Of a stretch of 64,000 bases of DNA, positions 22,499 to 33,798 are shown piece by piece. Location of the stretch: NCBI GenBank assembly GCA_024516155.1, contig JAJJXM010000017.1, positions 124,001 through 188,000 of the forward strand. The letters are read 5' to 3'. A program made the position numbers and the translations under genes. The notes beneath the pieces were generated by a model. The model made no database searches. It saw only the letters and a list, made by a program, of their open reading frames with translations, and was not told the DNA's origin. The DNA comes from Pyronema omphalodes (lineage: Eukaryota > Ascomycota > Pezizomycetes > Pezizales > Pyronemataceae). Every line of letters starts with the position of its first letter. Position 1 is the stretch's first letter.

Positions 22499-24067
22499 AT
22501 GGTGGTGGAGGACAAGTGCGTTTATCATCACCATTCTCGGAAGGCGGGGGGAAGATCTGAGGAGAGGTTGCTGATACTTTTGTGCGCGCGGTTTAAAGAT
22601 ATATAGGATTGGGGTTAGCCATTACCTCAAGTATAGCCATAGGTATGATCTCTTCCGCCTGTCTTTACTACCTTCTCGCTGCAAAGCTCGGATGCTAATT
22701 GTGTGATCAGGAACAAGTTTTATCTTGACAAAGCGGGTATGCGACCTCGTGCCTACTCGATGCAATGCCGAGCAGATGGACTAATGTGTTCGCCGGTTAT
22801 AGGGACTTATAGATACAGCGAATCGAACAGGTTTCGAGGGAGATGGATATTCGTACTTCAAGACCCCCATCTGGTGGGCTGGAATGATCACGAGTAGGTT
22901 ACACATGCTCAGCACGTTACCAATGGACGGCTAACATCGGGAACAGTGGGATTAGGTGAAATTTCCAATTTTGCGGCATATGCATTCGCACCGGCGATCC
23001 TGGTGACGCCGTTGGGTGCTCTAAGTGTTCTGGTCGGGTATGCAAGCTTTGGGTTCTCATTTTAGCAGCGGCGGAGGTACTGACAGGTTGCAGAGCGGTA
23101 TTAGGTGCTTACTTTCTGGGGGAAAAATTGGGTTCATTGGGCAAGCTTGGATGTGCAATCTGCTTGATTGGTAGTGTCATCATCGTATTGCACGCTCCGG
23201 CGGACGAACAAATTGACCGAATTGACGAAATGTTGAACTATGCTATACAGCCTGGTATGTCTGCCTGGAGCCTGAGATAAAGATTTGGTCGTATTAACAA
23301 GCTACTAGGATTCTTACTCTACGTCTCCTTCGTTATAGCCTTTTCGTTCATCATGATATACAAAATCTCTCCTGTCTATGGAAAGAAGAACCCACTGGTT
23401 TACATTTCTATCTGCTCTACCGTTGGATCCTTGACTGTCCTCAGTTGCAAGGCCTTCGGAATTGCATTGAAGTTGACATTTGCGGGAATGAACCAATTCG
23501 TCTACCCGAGTACCTACGTCTTCATGATTGTTGTCGTAGTTTGTATTTTGACTCAGATGAACTACTTCAACAAAGCACTGAGCCAGTACTCCAGTTCAAT
23601 GTACGTTCCGGCCATTCTTAACTCAAAATAAAAACTAATTTGAATCTAGTGTCAATCCTATTTACTACGTCACTTTCACTACCGCTACTCTTATTGCGTC
23701 ATTCGTCCTCTTCCGCGGATTCAACACCAATGACCCCGTCAACACCATCTCCCTCCTTTGCGGTTTTCTCATTATTTTCACCGGTGTCTACCTCCTCAAC
23801 CTCTCTCGTACCGACCCTCACGGCCTTGGAAAGGATATCGTCGACGACGGTATTCCCACTGATGGATTGTCGGGGGTTACGAGCCGGCGGAGTATGCAGA
23901 TGCGCCGCAGCGACACCTTTGTCCGCGGTAGCATCAACGGAGGACGGAGAAGCAGTGTTGGAGCACGGTTATTGGGCCGTGAGGACGAAGAGGCAGCAGT
24001 TGGGCTGCGGGATTTAACGTCCACAACAGACACCGATACAGATAGTGATGACGGTCATCGGAGGTGA
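22499..24067 (+). CDS. NIPA-family magnesium transporter
   Basis: NIPA proteins are multi-pass membrane carriers of Mg2+ related to drug/metabolite transporters. Model join(22499..22515,22599..22642,22711..22736,22803..22893,22947..23037,23094..23254,23309..23600,23650..24067), 379 residues, all phases consistent. Landmarks in order: [95 protein letters not shown] and the later helices around [20 protein letters not shown] and [19 protein letters not shown]. The hydrophilic C-tail is rich in Ser, Arg and Asp. First coding exon is only 17 bases and the third only 26. Substrate specificity is taken from the family, not shown here. Confidence 0.93.
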
Positions 24068-24692
24068 CCTGGGTCATAATCAACAATTGGGTTAGGTTTT
24101 TCCTTTATTTGTGCTTTTTTTAAACAAGAATTCTTTTTTAAAGCTGTTTGTTTACGAATTTTCTTTGGATGAAATATTGCGGCGATCGATGGGAGAATTA
24201 AAGGATGGGGAAAATGGAAAAATAGCGTTTTTATACTACAGGTTGATACTAATCACATTGTCGTATATGATGTTTTTTTCCTTACAATCTCTTACTTTCT
24301 TTCTAAAGGTCATAGCTACAATTTTCTTTCTAACTTAGGGTTGGCTTCGTGGGTTTGTGGGTTGGGCTGGTCTCCAGGCTGGGCGCTGTATATATGGCTT
24401 CTTTTTTGTTGAGTACGTAATTAGGTAGCAACAAGTGTTGGTACATAGTCTAATCTGTACTTTTAAAGACACTGGCTTACACTCGAAGGTCCGTGGTAAT
24501 ACGGCATAATTGCATTTCCTCGCTTTGAGTACCGTTCTGATAAAACCGATATAAAACCGTATTCTTTTATTTCTCTCACTCGTTCCTGTCCGCACAAGTG
24601 GCCCGTAGATCTATATGATTCATAGACATCAATTCGTGGGTATTCATAAACGCATCCTCGATTCTTTTTTTTTTGGTGTAAATGAAATAAAA
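24068..24692. other. Intergenic between convergent genes
   Basis: AT-rich shared 3' region of the NIPA and LSM7 genes. A 75-codon open frame at 24111 and an 86-codon minus frame at 24335 show no motif. Confidence 0.5.
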
Positions 24693-25391
24693 TTAGATGG
24701 TCTCCTGCTGCAAAAACGGGTTCTCGATGCGCTCGCTTCCGTCAACGGGGGAGATCAATGTCAACATGGGACCACGGGCAACGACTAGTCCAAGCTCGCG
24801 GATTGACTCGTTTCCATCTTCGTCTGTAGGGTGGTATTAGTTTCGGAATGCAAAGGTAGAGAGTATAGATGAATAGAAGGAGGGTAGAGTAGAGCGCATA
24901 CCCCGCAAAGTCTCCTTCACGTTATCCAACACCAAGTTCATAAGCTGGTCGTAGCCCTTTAGGATTCCCTCAACTGCAATCACCCATTAGCTTCAAGCCA
25001 TTGACAATCATGATAACTCCATCCCAATCCAGCTATTCTTATGCCCATCTCCATAGCTTCCGTACCCATGGTATCTAACAATCCAGCTCCCAGCTCTTCC
25101 GTCTTCAATCTTCCCCGCCTTTTCCCCGTCCCACACCACAGCAGTAGCAGAAAAAAAAAACTCACCCTCACGTCCACCATTAAATTTCACCGTAATAGCC
25201 TTATCCTGCCACTTTGCCAAATCGAGAATGGCCTCTCTTGCCTTCCGTTCCGTAGGAGCACCCTGAGCCCCACCTCTTCCACCTCTCGCGTTTCCTTGGC
25301 CTCTTCCTCCTCCTCCTCCTCTTCCTCCGTGTCCTCCGCCTCGTTGGTTACCCCCGTTGTTTTGGCTGGCGTGTGATGCTCGGCTGTCCAT
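24693..25391 (-). CDS. LSM7: U6 snRNA-associated Sm-like protein LSm7
   Basis: LSm7 is a subunit of the LSm1-7 ring (cytoplasmic mRNA decapping) and the LSm2-8 ring (U6 snRNA). Model complement(join(24693..24823,24902..24973,25166..25391)), 142 residues. An N-terminal Gly/Arg-rich RGG-like extension of about 45 residues precedes the Sm fold. Sm1 reads ILDLAKWQDKAITVKFNGGR then EVEGILKGYDQLMNLVLDN; Sm2 reads RELGLVVARGPMLTLISPVD. The RGG extension is longer than in yeast Lsm7 and could aid RNA or condensate binding, by inference. The 192-base intron between exons 1 and 2 is long for this genome; both introns preserve phase and the conserved fold. Confidence 0.93.
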
Positions 25392-26298
25392 GATATGATG
25401 TTTCGTTGGAGTCGTCGATTATGAAGGTAGTGGAATGGTCTCGGTGCCCTGCGAAGTGATGGTGGTGCGTGCTGCTAGTGTGCGCGTGAGAACGCGATCG
25501 GCGGGTGCCAGGTGGAGGAGCTAAGCGAGGTGGGGTGCGGTTTGGAGCTTCTGGGATAACCTGGGCTTTGGGAGTGGTGCTGGGAATGAAGGTGGGGTTT
25601 TATGAGTTTTTTTTTTTTGGAAAAATTATTGTGGATGGGATTTGGTATGTTTCATGGTTTATAGAAATTTTTTCATTGGGGAATTTTGTGGAATTAATGG
25701 AATAAATAGTTGTTTTGTGGACAGTTTGCTTTACCTTACTGATCTCATACATAATTCCTCATCCTTTGAAAACATAACCCCTCTTCAAAACATCATATTC
25801 CCCATCCAATCTTCACTCGATCATAAACTATCTCTATCAATACACAAATCACAAATATATAAACGCACCTATCACTGATTTACCATAAATACCACCGGAA
25901 TTTACTATGAAATCATGCACGGTATAATGATAAGATTACATAGCCAATATAACCAACACAACCAACCAAACTCAACCCTCGAACACCATATTCCACCAAA
26001 GCTATGTCTAGATCTATCAACTCCATTCTTTCGTTGTTTCTTTCAATATCTCCTTCAGGAACTTATTACTATATACAATTTCTCTATCAATAGTAAAATC
26101 GGAATATCACATCCAAATAAAATCAAATCGGTTCTCTTCACTTCTCTTCACTTCTCTTCGCTTCGCCCCCAAAACCATAAATAACTCCAGTATAAATACA
26201 TCCTCCTTGCTATTGAATTCCGAAAATAAAAACAAGCAGTTAGTGCAGGTATACACACACCTCTACACAACGCACCAAAAATAGAGATATATAGAAAT
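25392..26298. other. AT-rich intergenic spacer
   Basis: Leader and promoter side of LSM7, then an AT- and CAAC-rich spacer. Short frames such as 25642..25878 and 25915..26184 lack motifs. CACTTCTCTT repeats occur near 26137-26160. Confidence 0.5.
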
Positions 26299-26480
26299 AC
26301 AACTACAACTACAACTACAACTACAACTACAACTACAACTACAACTACAACTACAACTACAACTACAACTACAACTACAACTACAACTACAACTACAACT
26401 ACAACTACAACTACAACTACAACTACAACTACAACTACAACTACAACTACAACTACAACTACAACTACAACTACAACTAC
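26299..26480 (+). repeat. Perfect (ACAACT)n microsatellite, about 30 copies
   Basis: An uninterrupted hexanucleotide array of about 182 bases. On the minus strand it reads GTTGTA/GTAGTT, giving a spurious run of valine codons; no signal peptide or flank supports a protein. Confidence 0.95.
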
Positions 26481-27900
26481 GAGCTTATCCATAAATTCCT
26501 GATGGAGACATATTCAACGCATGAAGCTTGAGTATATATGTAGCTGTATTGACTTCAAGTAATGTGATATTTATATTAGGACTTTTTTCAATATAGGGAA
26601 ATTGTAGTGGTACTTACTTACTCTGGGAGACAGGGATTTATTACCAGCTTCGGTAACATAATACCCCTTCAAGAAAGCTCCGTAAGAAATAACAATTCAT
26701 CGGAGTTATTGTGGTAAGTCTAACGTGGAGTATTTCCATCATACTTCCTGCACCCCCCCCCCCCCCCCCGAAGTGGTTACAGGTTAATAGCCCCAACAAT
26801 TCTATGCCACTGCCACTGTTATTGATCACGAATATCTCTTATCTTCTATGTCTAGGACTATTGCTACCGGCTTCGAGTAATACATATATATTCTGATATC
26901 GGTTTCAATTCCTATTCTTTTCTTTTTATCACGGTATACTGGGGGGTTTGGATAGCATAGATTGAAGGGTTATGCTCTGGGTGATGTTGCGATTAAAATG
27001 TAATAACCGATATTGTATGGAAGGTGGGAAATCGGTTTTATTGTTCCTGAGGCATCGGAGGGGATTACATGTCGACCTGCTTTGTAGGGTTGATAGTAAA
27101 ATTTATTTTGTTATTTTTTTTTTCTTTTTGATTCTTCTTTGTTCCTTTTTGGAGAATCATTCAGGTGGTAGATGTGTTCTTTTTTCTATCAAGTTTTTGT
27201 TCACTAATGCACGGCGGAATAAATTTTCAGGCGTAGGTTTTTGGAACTTTGCTTGTAATTTTGGGATTAAAAGAGTGGAAATAATTTGCTTTTGAAAATG
27301 TTGAGTTTTTTGTAAGGTTGTATGCAAAGGGTTCAACATGGAAGTATTGTGACTTATCATGGAGAAATTGATTGGAAAGAAGATTGATGAGTCACTGAAG
27401 AGGGTATCGGTTTATGATGCCGGCTGGCAAGCAGGAGGAGGCTTAAAACGTTATTATTTCAAATGGATGCTTAATGTAGGGAGATTATGGTAATTCTGTT
27501 CAGAGAGTACTGTTATTTGATTCAAAATGCTGTCAAAGAAGTTTTGGGGGTTCAATGGTGACTTGAAATCGAGTGATAATCTATCCACTGAATCAATACC
27601 GGGTGTAAAAGTAACCACAATATTTATCGGGAGTACAGTTGAAAGATATGAATATGTGTGATGACGCTGTTGTGCAACTATTGAAATGGTTGCAGACGGC
27701 CACGCGGATGCCACGCAGATACGCTATTTCCCTTTCGCTTCATCAGCATCCGCGCGCGACCGGCGGCAGATGGGTTGATGATGAGTCTCCACTGCTAGTC
27801 GATATGAGGATAGTAAATACTAGCCACTGCTGACCTCTTACGGTCGCGAGCTCCAGCTCCAGCTTCTAGAGATCAACAGCTCACTTCACAACAGTTCAAC
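26481..27900. other. AT-rich intergenic spacer with a C homopolymer
   Basis: Contains a run of 17 C at 26753-26769. No gene or RNA motif was recognised; frames at 26972..27295 and 27454..27714 have no motif. The last 100 bases before 27901 are C- and A-rich (CTCCAGCTCCAGCTTC), fitting a leader. Confidence 0.5.
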
Positions 27901-29508
27901 ATGACTGTAATCCGTACCCACGAACCCACTTCACAGTTGTACCGCGGCGCGGTTTCAATGAATATCAACCTTGCGCTACAAACCGGAACACAAAAATACC
28001 CAGGTATTTGCTTCTTCTTCTGCCTATCCTCAAAAGTGCGAAACAATGACTAACCTCGCGTCTCAGCTAAACACAACTGTCGCCTTGTCGCCTCTCTTCT
28101 TCCTAGACATAGCTCAGCTTTGATTTACCTCCCATCTGCCGTATCCAGTAACTACGAAAACTCAGACCAAGCCCGACCCTTCCGCCAGCGCCGTGACTTC
28201 CAATATCTCACCGGCTGTTCTCTTCCCGATTGCTCTGTCGCATACGATGTCCAAACCGACCTACTTATCCTCTTTATCCCACCTTTGGACCCCAAAACCG
28301 TTCTCTGGAGCGGCCTTCCCATGAGTCCCGATGAGGCGAAGAAGAAATACGACGTCGACCGCGTCCTCACAACCTTCGACGAGCTAGAATTCCTCGACTC
28401 CTGGCGCCGTGAAGAATGGCGCTGCAACGCAACAATCTATTCCTGGCCCGATGTCCTCCCCTTCGACAACGTCGACACCACCTGTCTACCCGCTGCAGTC
28501 AGCGCATGTCGAGTAATCAAAACCCCGCAAGAAATCGCATTGATCCGTAAAGCCAATGAGGTTACCACAGCAGCACATATCAAAATCCTTAAAAACCTTC
28601 CATGGGCAAAAAATGAAGCGGATCTTGAGGGGGTTTATATCGCAGAGTGTATCAAGAACTTTGCTAAGAATCAGGCATATGAACCAATCGTCGGTTGCGG
28701 AACTAATGCGGCGGTTTTGCATTATACTAAGAATAACTCACCTATAAACAAGAATAATTTACTTCTTGTTGATGCAGGTGCAGAATGGGAGGGCTACGCA
28801 GCTGATGTCACTCGTACTTTCCCCATCACTGGTTACTGGACAAAAGAACAGAAACAAATCCACGATCTCGTAGAGAAGATGCAGGATGAATGTATCAAGC
28901 GTTGTGTTTCCGGTACTGATTTCCGGGGACTATATGATCTTGCACATCACATTGCCACAGAGGGTTTAATCCAGCTAGGAATCCTAAAGGGGGATCTGGA
29001 AACTCTTTTCCGGTTAGGAACCAGCAAGGCATTTTTTCCTCATGGACTTGGACACATGGTAGGACTTGATGTTCACGATGTTGATTCTGCCTCTTTGAAA
29101 GCCCGGAACCTTACCGGTGCTTCTGCGATTTCTAAACAGCTTCCAGCGAAGCGTTGTGAATCTGGTATTGAGGCACCAAGACGAATTAATCGTGTTGCCC
29201 CAAGAGGCTTGGAACCTGGAATGGTGGTAACTATCGAGCCGGGTATTTACTTCCAGCGATTCATTATCGAACCTTATTTGAAATCCCCAATCCATGGAAA
29301 TGTGATTGATAGAGAGGTACTGGAGAAATATTGGGCTGTTGGAGGAGTCAGAATTGAAGATGATATTTTGGTTACTAGAAACGGGAATGAGAATCTCACT
29401 AACACTCCTAAGGGTGAGGAAATGCTGAAGATTATTAGAGAAGCATGGAAGATCAAGGAGAAGGAAGATGAGGAGATCGCCGAAAGGGAAGCAGAAAGAC
29501 ATTTTTAG
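27901..29508 (+). CDS. pepP: Xaa-Pro aminopeptidase (M24B, PEPP type)
   Basis: Removes N-terminal residues preceding proline, using a dinuclear Mn-type metal centre. Model join(27901..28003,28067..29508), 514 residues. The first exon reads MTVIRTHEPTSQLYRGAVSM and joins in phase to AKHNCRLVASLLPRHSSALI, where unspliced reading would lose the family N-terminus. Metal-binding segments are visible: Asp pair in LLVDAGAEWEGYAADVTRTF, His in FPHGLGHMVGLDVHDV, Glu in MVVTIEPGIYF and Glu in VGGVRIEDDILVT. A creatinase-like N-terminal domain covers about residues 1-180. No signal peptide is obvious, so it is probably cytosolic. Confidence 0.94.
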
Positions 29509-30369
29509 TAAAGGTAATGATGTATGATGATGAGCTGTGAATGATTTTGGGGCTTTGGTTTTGGAGCATCATGGGATGTAATTATGGATGGATTTTGGAT
29601 ATCTTGGGTTTGGTTTTTGGAAGCATGCTGTACAGTTTATTTCCGGAGTTTGAGTAGTTGTCATGAAGTCTACCATAGACGTTTGGGATATATGTAAATT
29701 GATGATACTGATTTATTTTTTATTTTTTGTTTTTTCTTTTGTAACGTATTGTTTTAGCATTGAGATTTTAGATTCTATTCTACTACATATTTAGCCGATT
29801 TGCATATAATATATTGCTATTATTTTTGGAAACAATGATTTTCTAAAACCTAGACTGACATTCCGTTGTTTCATCAGATCTCAACAATCCTGATTCATAC
29901 TAAGTAGACAGTCCAAACAGCATATGGAGGATGCAGATTTCTGGAAGGGGGCCCTTTATTGCCTGTATGGAGCAAGGGCGCTAGTCTACATAAATATCAT
30001 AGCAGAAAGTTCAGCACCGAGTTCCTACGGCTTTCTCGTGCTGAGAGCGTCAATGGGCGAAAATAATTTACAACGCTCACATCCTTTCAAATGAACACGT
30101 TACGAGAAGATAAATAAGGTGTAATCCGTTAAATTAACCAATAGATCGCTCAATACAATACCACATTGTATCATAAATGTCTATCAAAGAAGACCAAATC
30201 ACAGGGTATATGTTGTAACCATCTTTCCCTCCTTGTTCGCTACTCCGACAACAATCATAATACTTGTCCTACTCCAATAACAATTATGACACTTGTCATA
30301 TTCCACACTAATGCTACCAAAAACTGTGGTCCAAAAATTACCCATTAGAGTACGCATATATCGACCACA
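29509..30369. other. Intergenic between convergent genes
   Basis: Shared 3' region of pepP and PAN3, strongly AT-rich with T runs at 29715-29740. No conserved coding signal. Confidence 0.5.
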
Positions 30370-33050
30370 CTATCGACGTCCGCTTTTCAGTAGTTCCTGA
30401 AACGCGTTTTCGATGTTACGCTTCATCTATAGGAAAGTTAGCCTTCTTTATGGGGTACTCAGAAAACCATATAAACTTACGTCCTTATACGAAGTGACAA
30501 AACAATTCAAACTATCCCTACTTACTAACATGATCTTCTCATCAATGCCGGCATCCAACTTATTCAAACATGTCACGACATGTGCCATATCGACTATGGG
30601 GTGGCCGTTTTCGTCCACGGAGTGAAAGATGAAATCCCTAAATAGCTTTATGAGATACCTATCTCCAGTCTCGCTCCACCTGGGATCGTGGTCAAACTCC
30701 GGGCGTTCGTTGATGAAACCAAGCTTTACCACCAATCGGAAGAGTCTACCATTCTCCAGCTCCTTGTGGAGCTCAGACTCCAACGCATCTTCCGAGTGTA
30801 AAGATGCGTTGAAGTTTTGCAGAATGTGCGGTGCAATAACTTTTGAAAACTCGTCGATATTCTTAACATGGCCCTGGTAAAGATTCTGTATTACTTCGCG
30901 CAGTGCCGATGAGTATTGTTTTCCGACATAGTCCATGCTCTTGGTAAAGTTTTGCGGGGTAACAGCAAGAGGTGAGTTGCATGCAATCGCTAGCATCATC
31001 TCTCCGAGCTTACGAAAGTCTTCCAATTGATTATCGGTCAGATTCTTCGCAGGGTCGGAGGCAATAACGTCAAGGATTCCAACACAATTCAGTCGAATAC
31101 GCATCTTGCTAGTGAGGAGAACTTTGGATAGATCTAAAACTCGTGCGGCAAGACCTGTGCCATGAATAGTCTTCAAAGCAGAGGCTAACTGCACGATGTA
31201 GCTCCAGATGACGTTCTCAGGAACATGACGGGAGCCCGCAAAGATAGGGTTGGGTCCGAAGTGGGCCTCCATGAGTGTTTTGGATAGAGGATGATAATCG
31301 TATACAAAGACAATAGCTTCAGAGGGTTAATATAGGCACCTGGAAATTCAAGAAAGAACACTTACAGCTATCCCCAAACTTCGTGGTGGTCCAGGCATTA
31401 TGGATGGTAACAATGTTGGCACTAGTCACTTTCTTCCACCTTTGAACTACGCGAATATCGTTCTCGTTGGAGAGCCGGAAACCCTCAATACGCCGTAACG
31501 CATAAATGTGGGCATCTTCAGTAGAGAAAGCTTTGTATACCCAGCTAGAGTAACCGAAAGTTTGTGTGCTTTTCTGAGGAGACATATCTAATGGCACTAA
31601 GGAATGATATTCGTTGAGCGATGAAGGTAAAGAGCCTAAAATATTAATACAATTACCAATAATACTAGCTGCCGGGATGTAGAAAGCTTACTATGCAGAA
31701 CTTGCCGTGCGGCCTCGGACTTCCTTTGCAATTCTTCTCGGAGATTGTCCGACAAAAAAAAGCTATGAATATTCTTCTGAAAAGTGAGTAGCTTCTGTGT
31801 ATACGGGGCTATGGGTGCATAGTTAAGATAGTTAAGCTACTATTCGTTAGTATGCAATATGAAAATGCGAATGATATTGAAAACAGACCGGAATAGTATA
31901 CGTGCTTTGCGTAGGCTGATAAAAGATGTCCTGTCCCTGTGCGTATGGATTGACCTGACCAGTGTACTCATACGAAGCCATGGCTGCGGCATTCTTCATT
32001 GCGTTAGTACGGAGCGGTGATTTGGTAGGCGAGAATACATTGTCTCCGTGACCCATATTGTCAAACCCATGTTGTAACCCTGAATGATATGACTGTTGTT
32101 GATCCATGGACTGTGGCATCAGAAAACTAAAAAAGTATGGTGAGTAAGGGTAACCATATGCATTTTCCATAATGAGACTCAAATTTGGTCACAACAAGGC
32201 ACGGGGAAATAATAGGAAGCACAGTTGCGGCCTTGACGGGGGGTTGCGGAGAAGAAAAGTGGAGATGGAGGCGATGTGGTGGAAACAAGGTAGTCAAAGT
32301 GGAGGATGCAGAGTACAGAAAGGAAGGGCAACCATATCAGGTGATCTTACTTTGTCGTATCCTGGAACTGGGGCTGGACCGGCGTAGGGGTGAGAGCTCC
32401 TATCATAGGCGGAGGAGCTGGATGTAAATGAGCAATGTGGGTCGCGAATTCCATGGCTGATAACGTACCAGTCCCGGCGCGCGGTGTAAACGGTGCCGCA
32501 TCAACAGCTTTTGGCGATATGATGTTCTTCGGAGGAGTAGACGGGGTAAACGAAGGCGAATCTACATTAAACTTCCCTCGTCCTAAGCTGTAAGGTGCCA
32601 CCGCAGTTAGAACTCCCGTCCACCAAGGAATACAGGGTAACTAGAATAACACCTATTGCCTCCGTTTAAGCCGGTCTTCTGAGATTGTGGATCATGATTG
32701 AATGCACAGCCTACAGTTATTATCAGACCGATATTCAGCACTCAAGAACAAGTCGCGTACCTTTGCCATCATAACGACAGTACCCGTAGATGGTCAGGTT
32801 TCTACACACAGTATTATTGGAATCTGCTGATAGTCAAAAACAGCACTGTTGCTCCACTGAATATACCGCCGTACCTTTGGTTCTTGGCCGTGGGGATGAT
32901 GCGTGTGCGCCGAGTCGTCTATCACTGGGAGGGGGGGTTCTGGCACCTGTTCCGCCAGTATTGGTAAAACTGCACTGCACAAGCTTCCGTAATTGGTGCT
33001 CCGGAGGTAGACATACGATCTCCCGACGCCGTTGAAGGGCGCTCTGCCAT
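30370..33050 (-). CDS. PAN3: PAN2-PAN3 deadenylase regulatory subunit Pan3
   Basis: Pan3 recruits the Pan2 nuclease to poly(A)-binding protein for mRNA poly(A) trimming. Ten coding exons: complement(join(30370..30426,30481..31316,31366..31635,31692..31836,31889..32126,32351..32587,32653..32710,32761..32826,32875..32946,33017..33050)), 670 residues; every phase agrees. Start MAERPSTASGD. A CCCH finger (C-x8-C-x6-C-x3-H in CRNLTIYGYCRYDGKGCAFNH, near residues 40-65) is followed by a low-complexity linker and a degenerate kinase fold: WVYKAFSTEDAHIYALRRIE and IVTIHNAW. The coiled coil and C-terminal knob end MKRNIENAFQELLKSGRR. Divergent from APC4. The N-terminal intron borders rest on phase and family fit and are slightly less certain. 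Confidence 0.93.
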
Positions 33051-33798
33051 CACAATCTATCCTGCGCGTTGAAGGTACGGAAAATGCAGAACAAGGATAG
33101 CAGCAGTATTTGGCATACAGCAGACTATGATTCTGACGCTGGGTAATATACAGCAGCCGCTCGCCGCAAAGGTAGGTGCAGGTCGAGTGGTTCTGAGTAT
33201 TTTCCAGGTCTCTTTGTTTATGAGACCTGCGGACCGAGCCCTGTTGAGATGTAGCACGCCGGAGGTGATTCAAAACGCGGCAACGAGAACGAGCGGTTCG
33301 GAGGCTGTTTCGAAAATGGCGGGGTATGTGGCGGGGCTACGATTCGTGAGAGTAAGAATGGACGATGTGGATTCGGCCTCAACGAGATGCGGTCGTCTCG
33401 CGTCCCAAAAACCAGAAAAACAGAGGATGAGGCGCCTCTTGCCGATGTGTTGTTGGTCGTGGTGAGGTATAATTAGACCTCGTAGCGGAGCAGTAATAAG
33501 CAATGGAGGCACCAACGTGAGTGGACCTTAGTGTGGAGCAAGTGTGCAGAATAGGGAGGGTAGAGTCCAGGTCCTTATCCAGTTCCTACTGGGCCACTGT
33601 TCGGGCGGAACGTACTTCCTTGGACCCCAGGCTAGATATTACGTCACGTGGTGCCCCACCTAGATCGCGTCGCTCTTTGGGATTGTCACCCGTCACGAGC
33701 ACCCGAAGCACAATCCCGACCACGACCACGCCGAACTCGCGATACCCGACGGAGATAGCCATTGACCTGGCTGCGGAAATCATAATCGGCCGACAGAA
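33051..33798. promoter_or_regulatory. Divergent promoter region between PAN3 and APC4
   Basis: 748 bases between start codons on opposite strands, so both promoters lie here. A GTCACGTGG near 33643 contains the E-box-type CACGTG core. Assignment of a factor is not possible from sequence alone. Confidence 0.4.

Noticed and set aside
26148..26492. Minus-strand frame with a long polyvaline run
   Set aside because: It is the reverse reading of the ACAACT microsatellite with no supporting flank.
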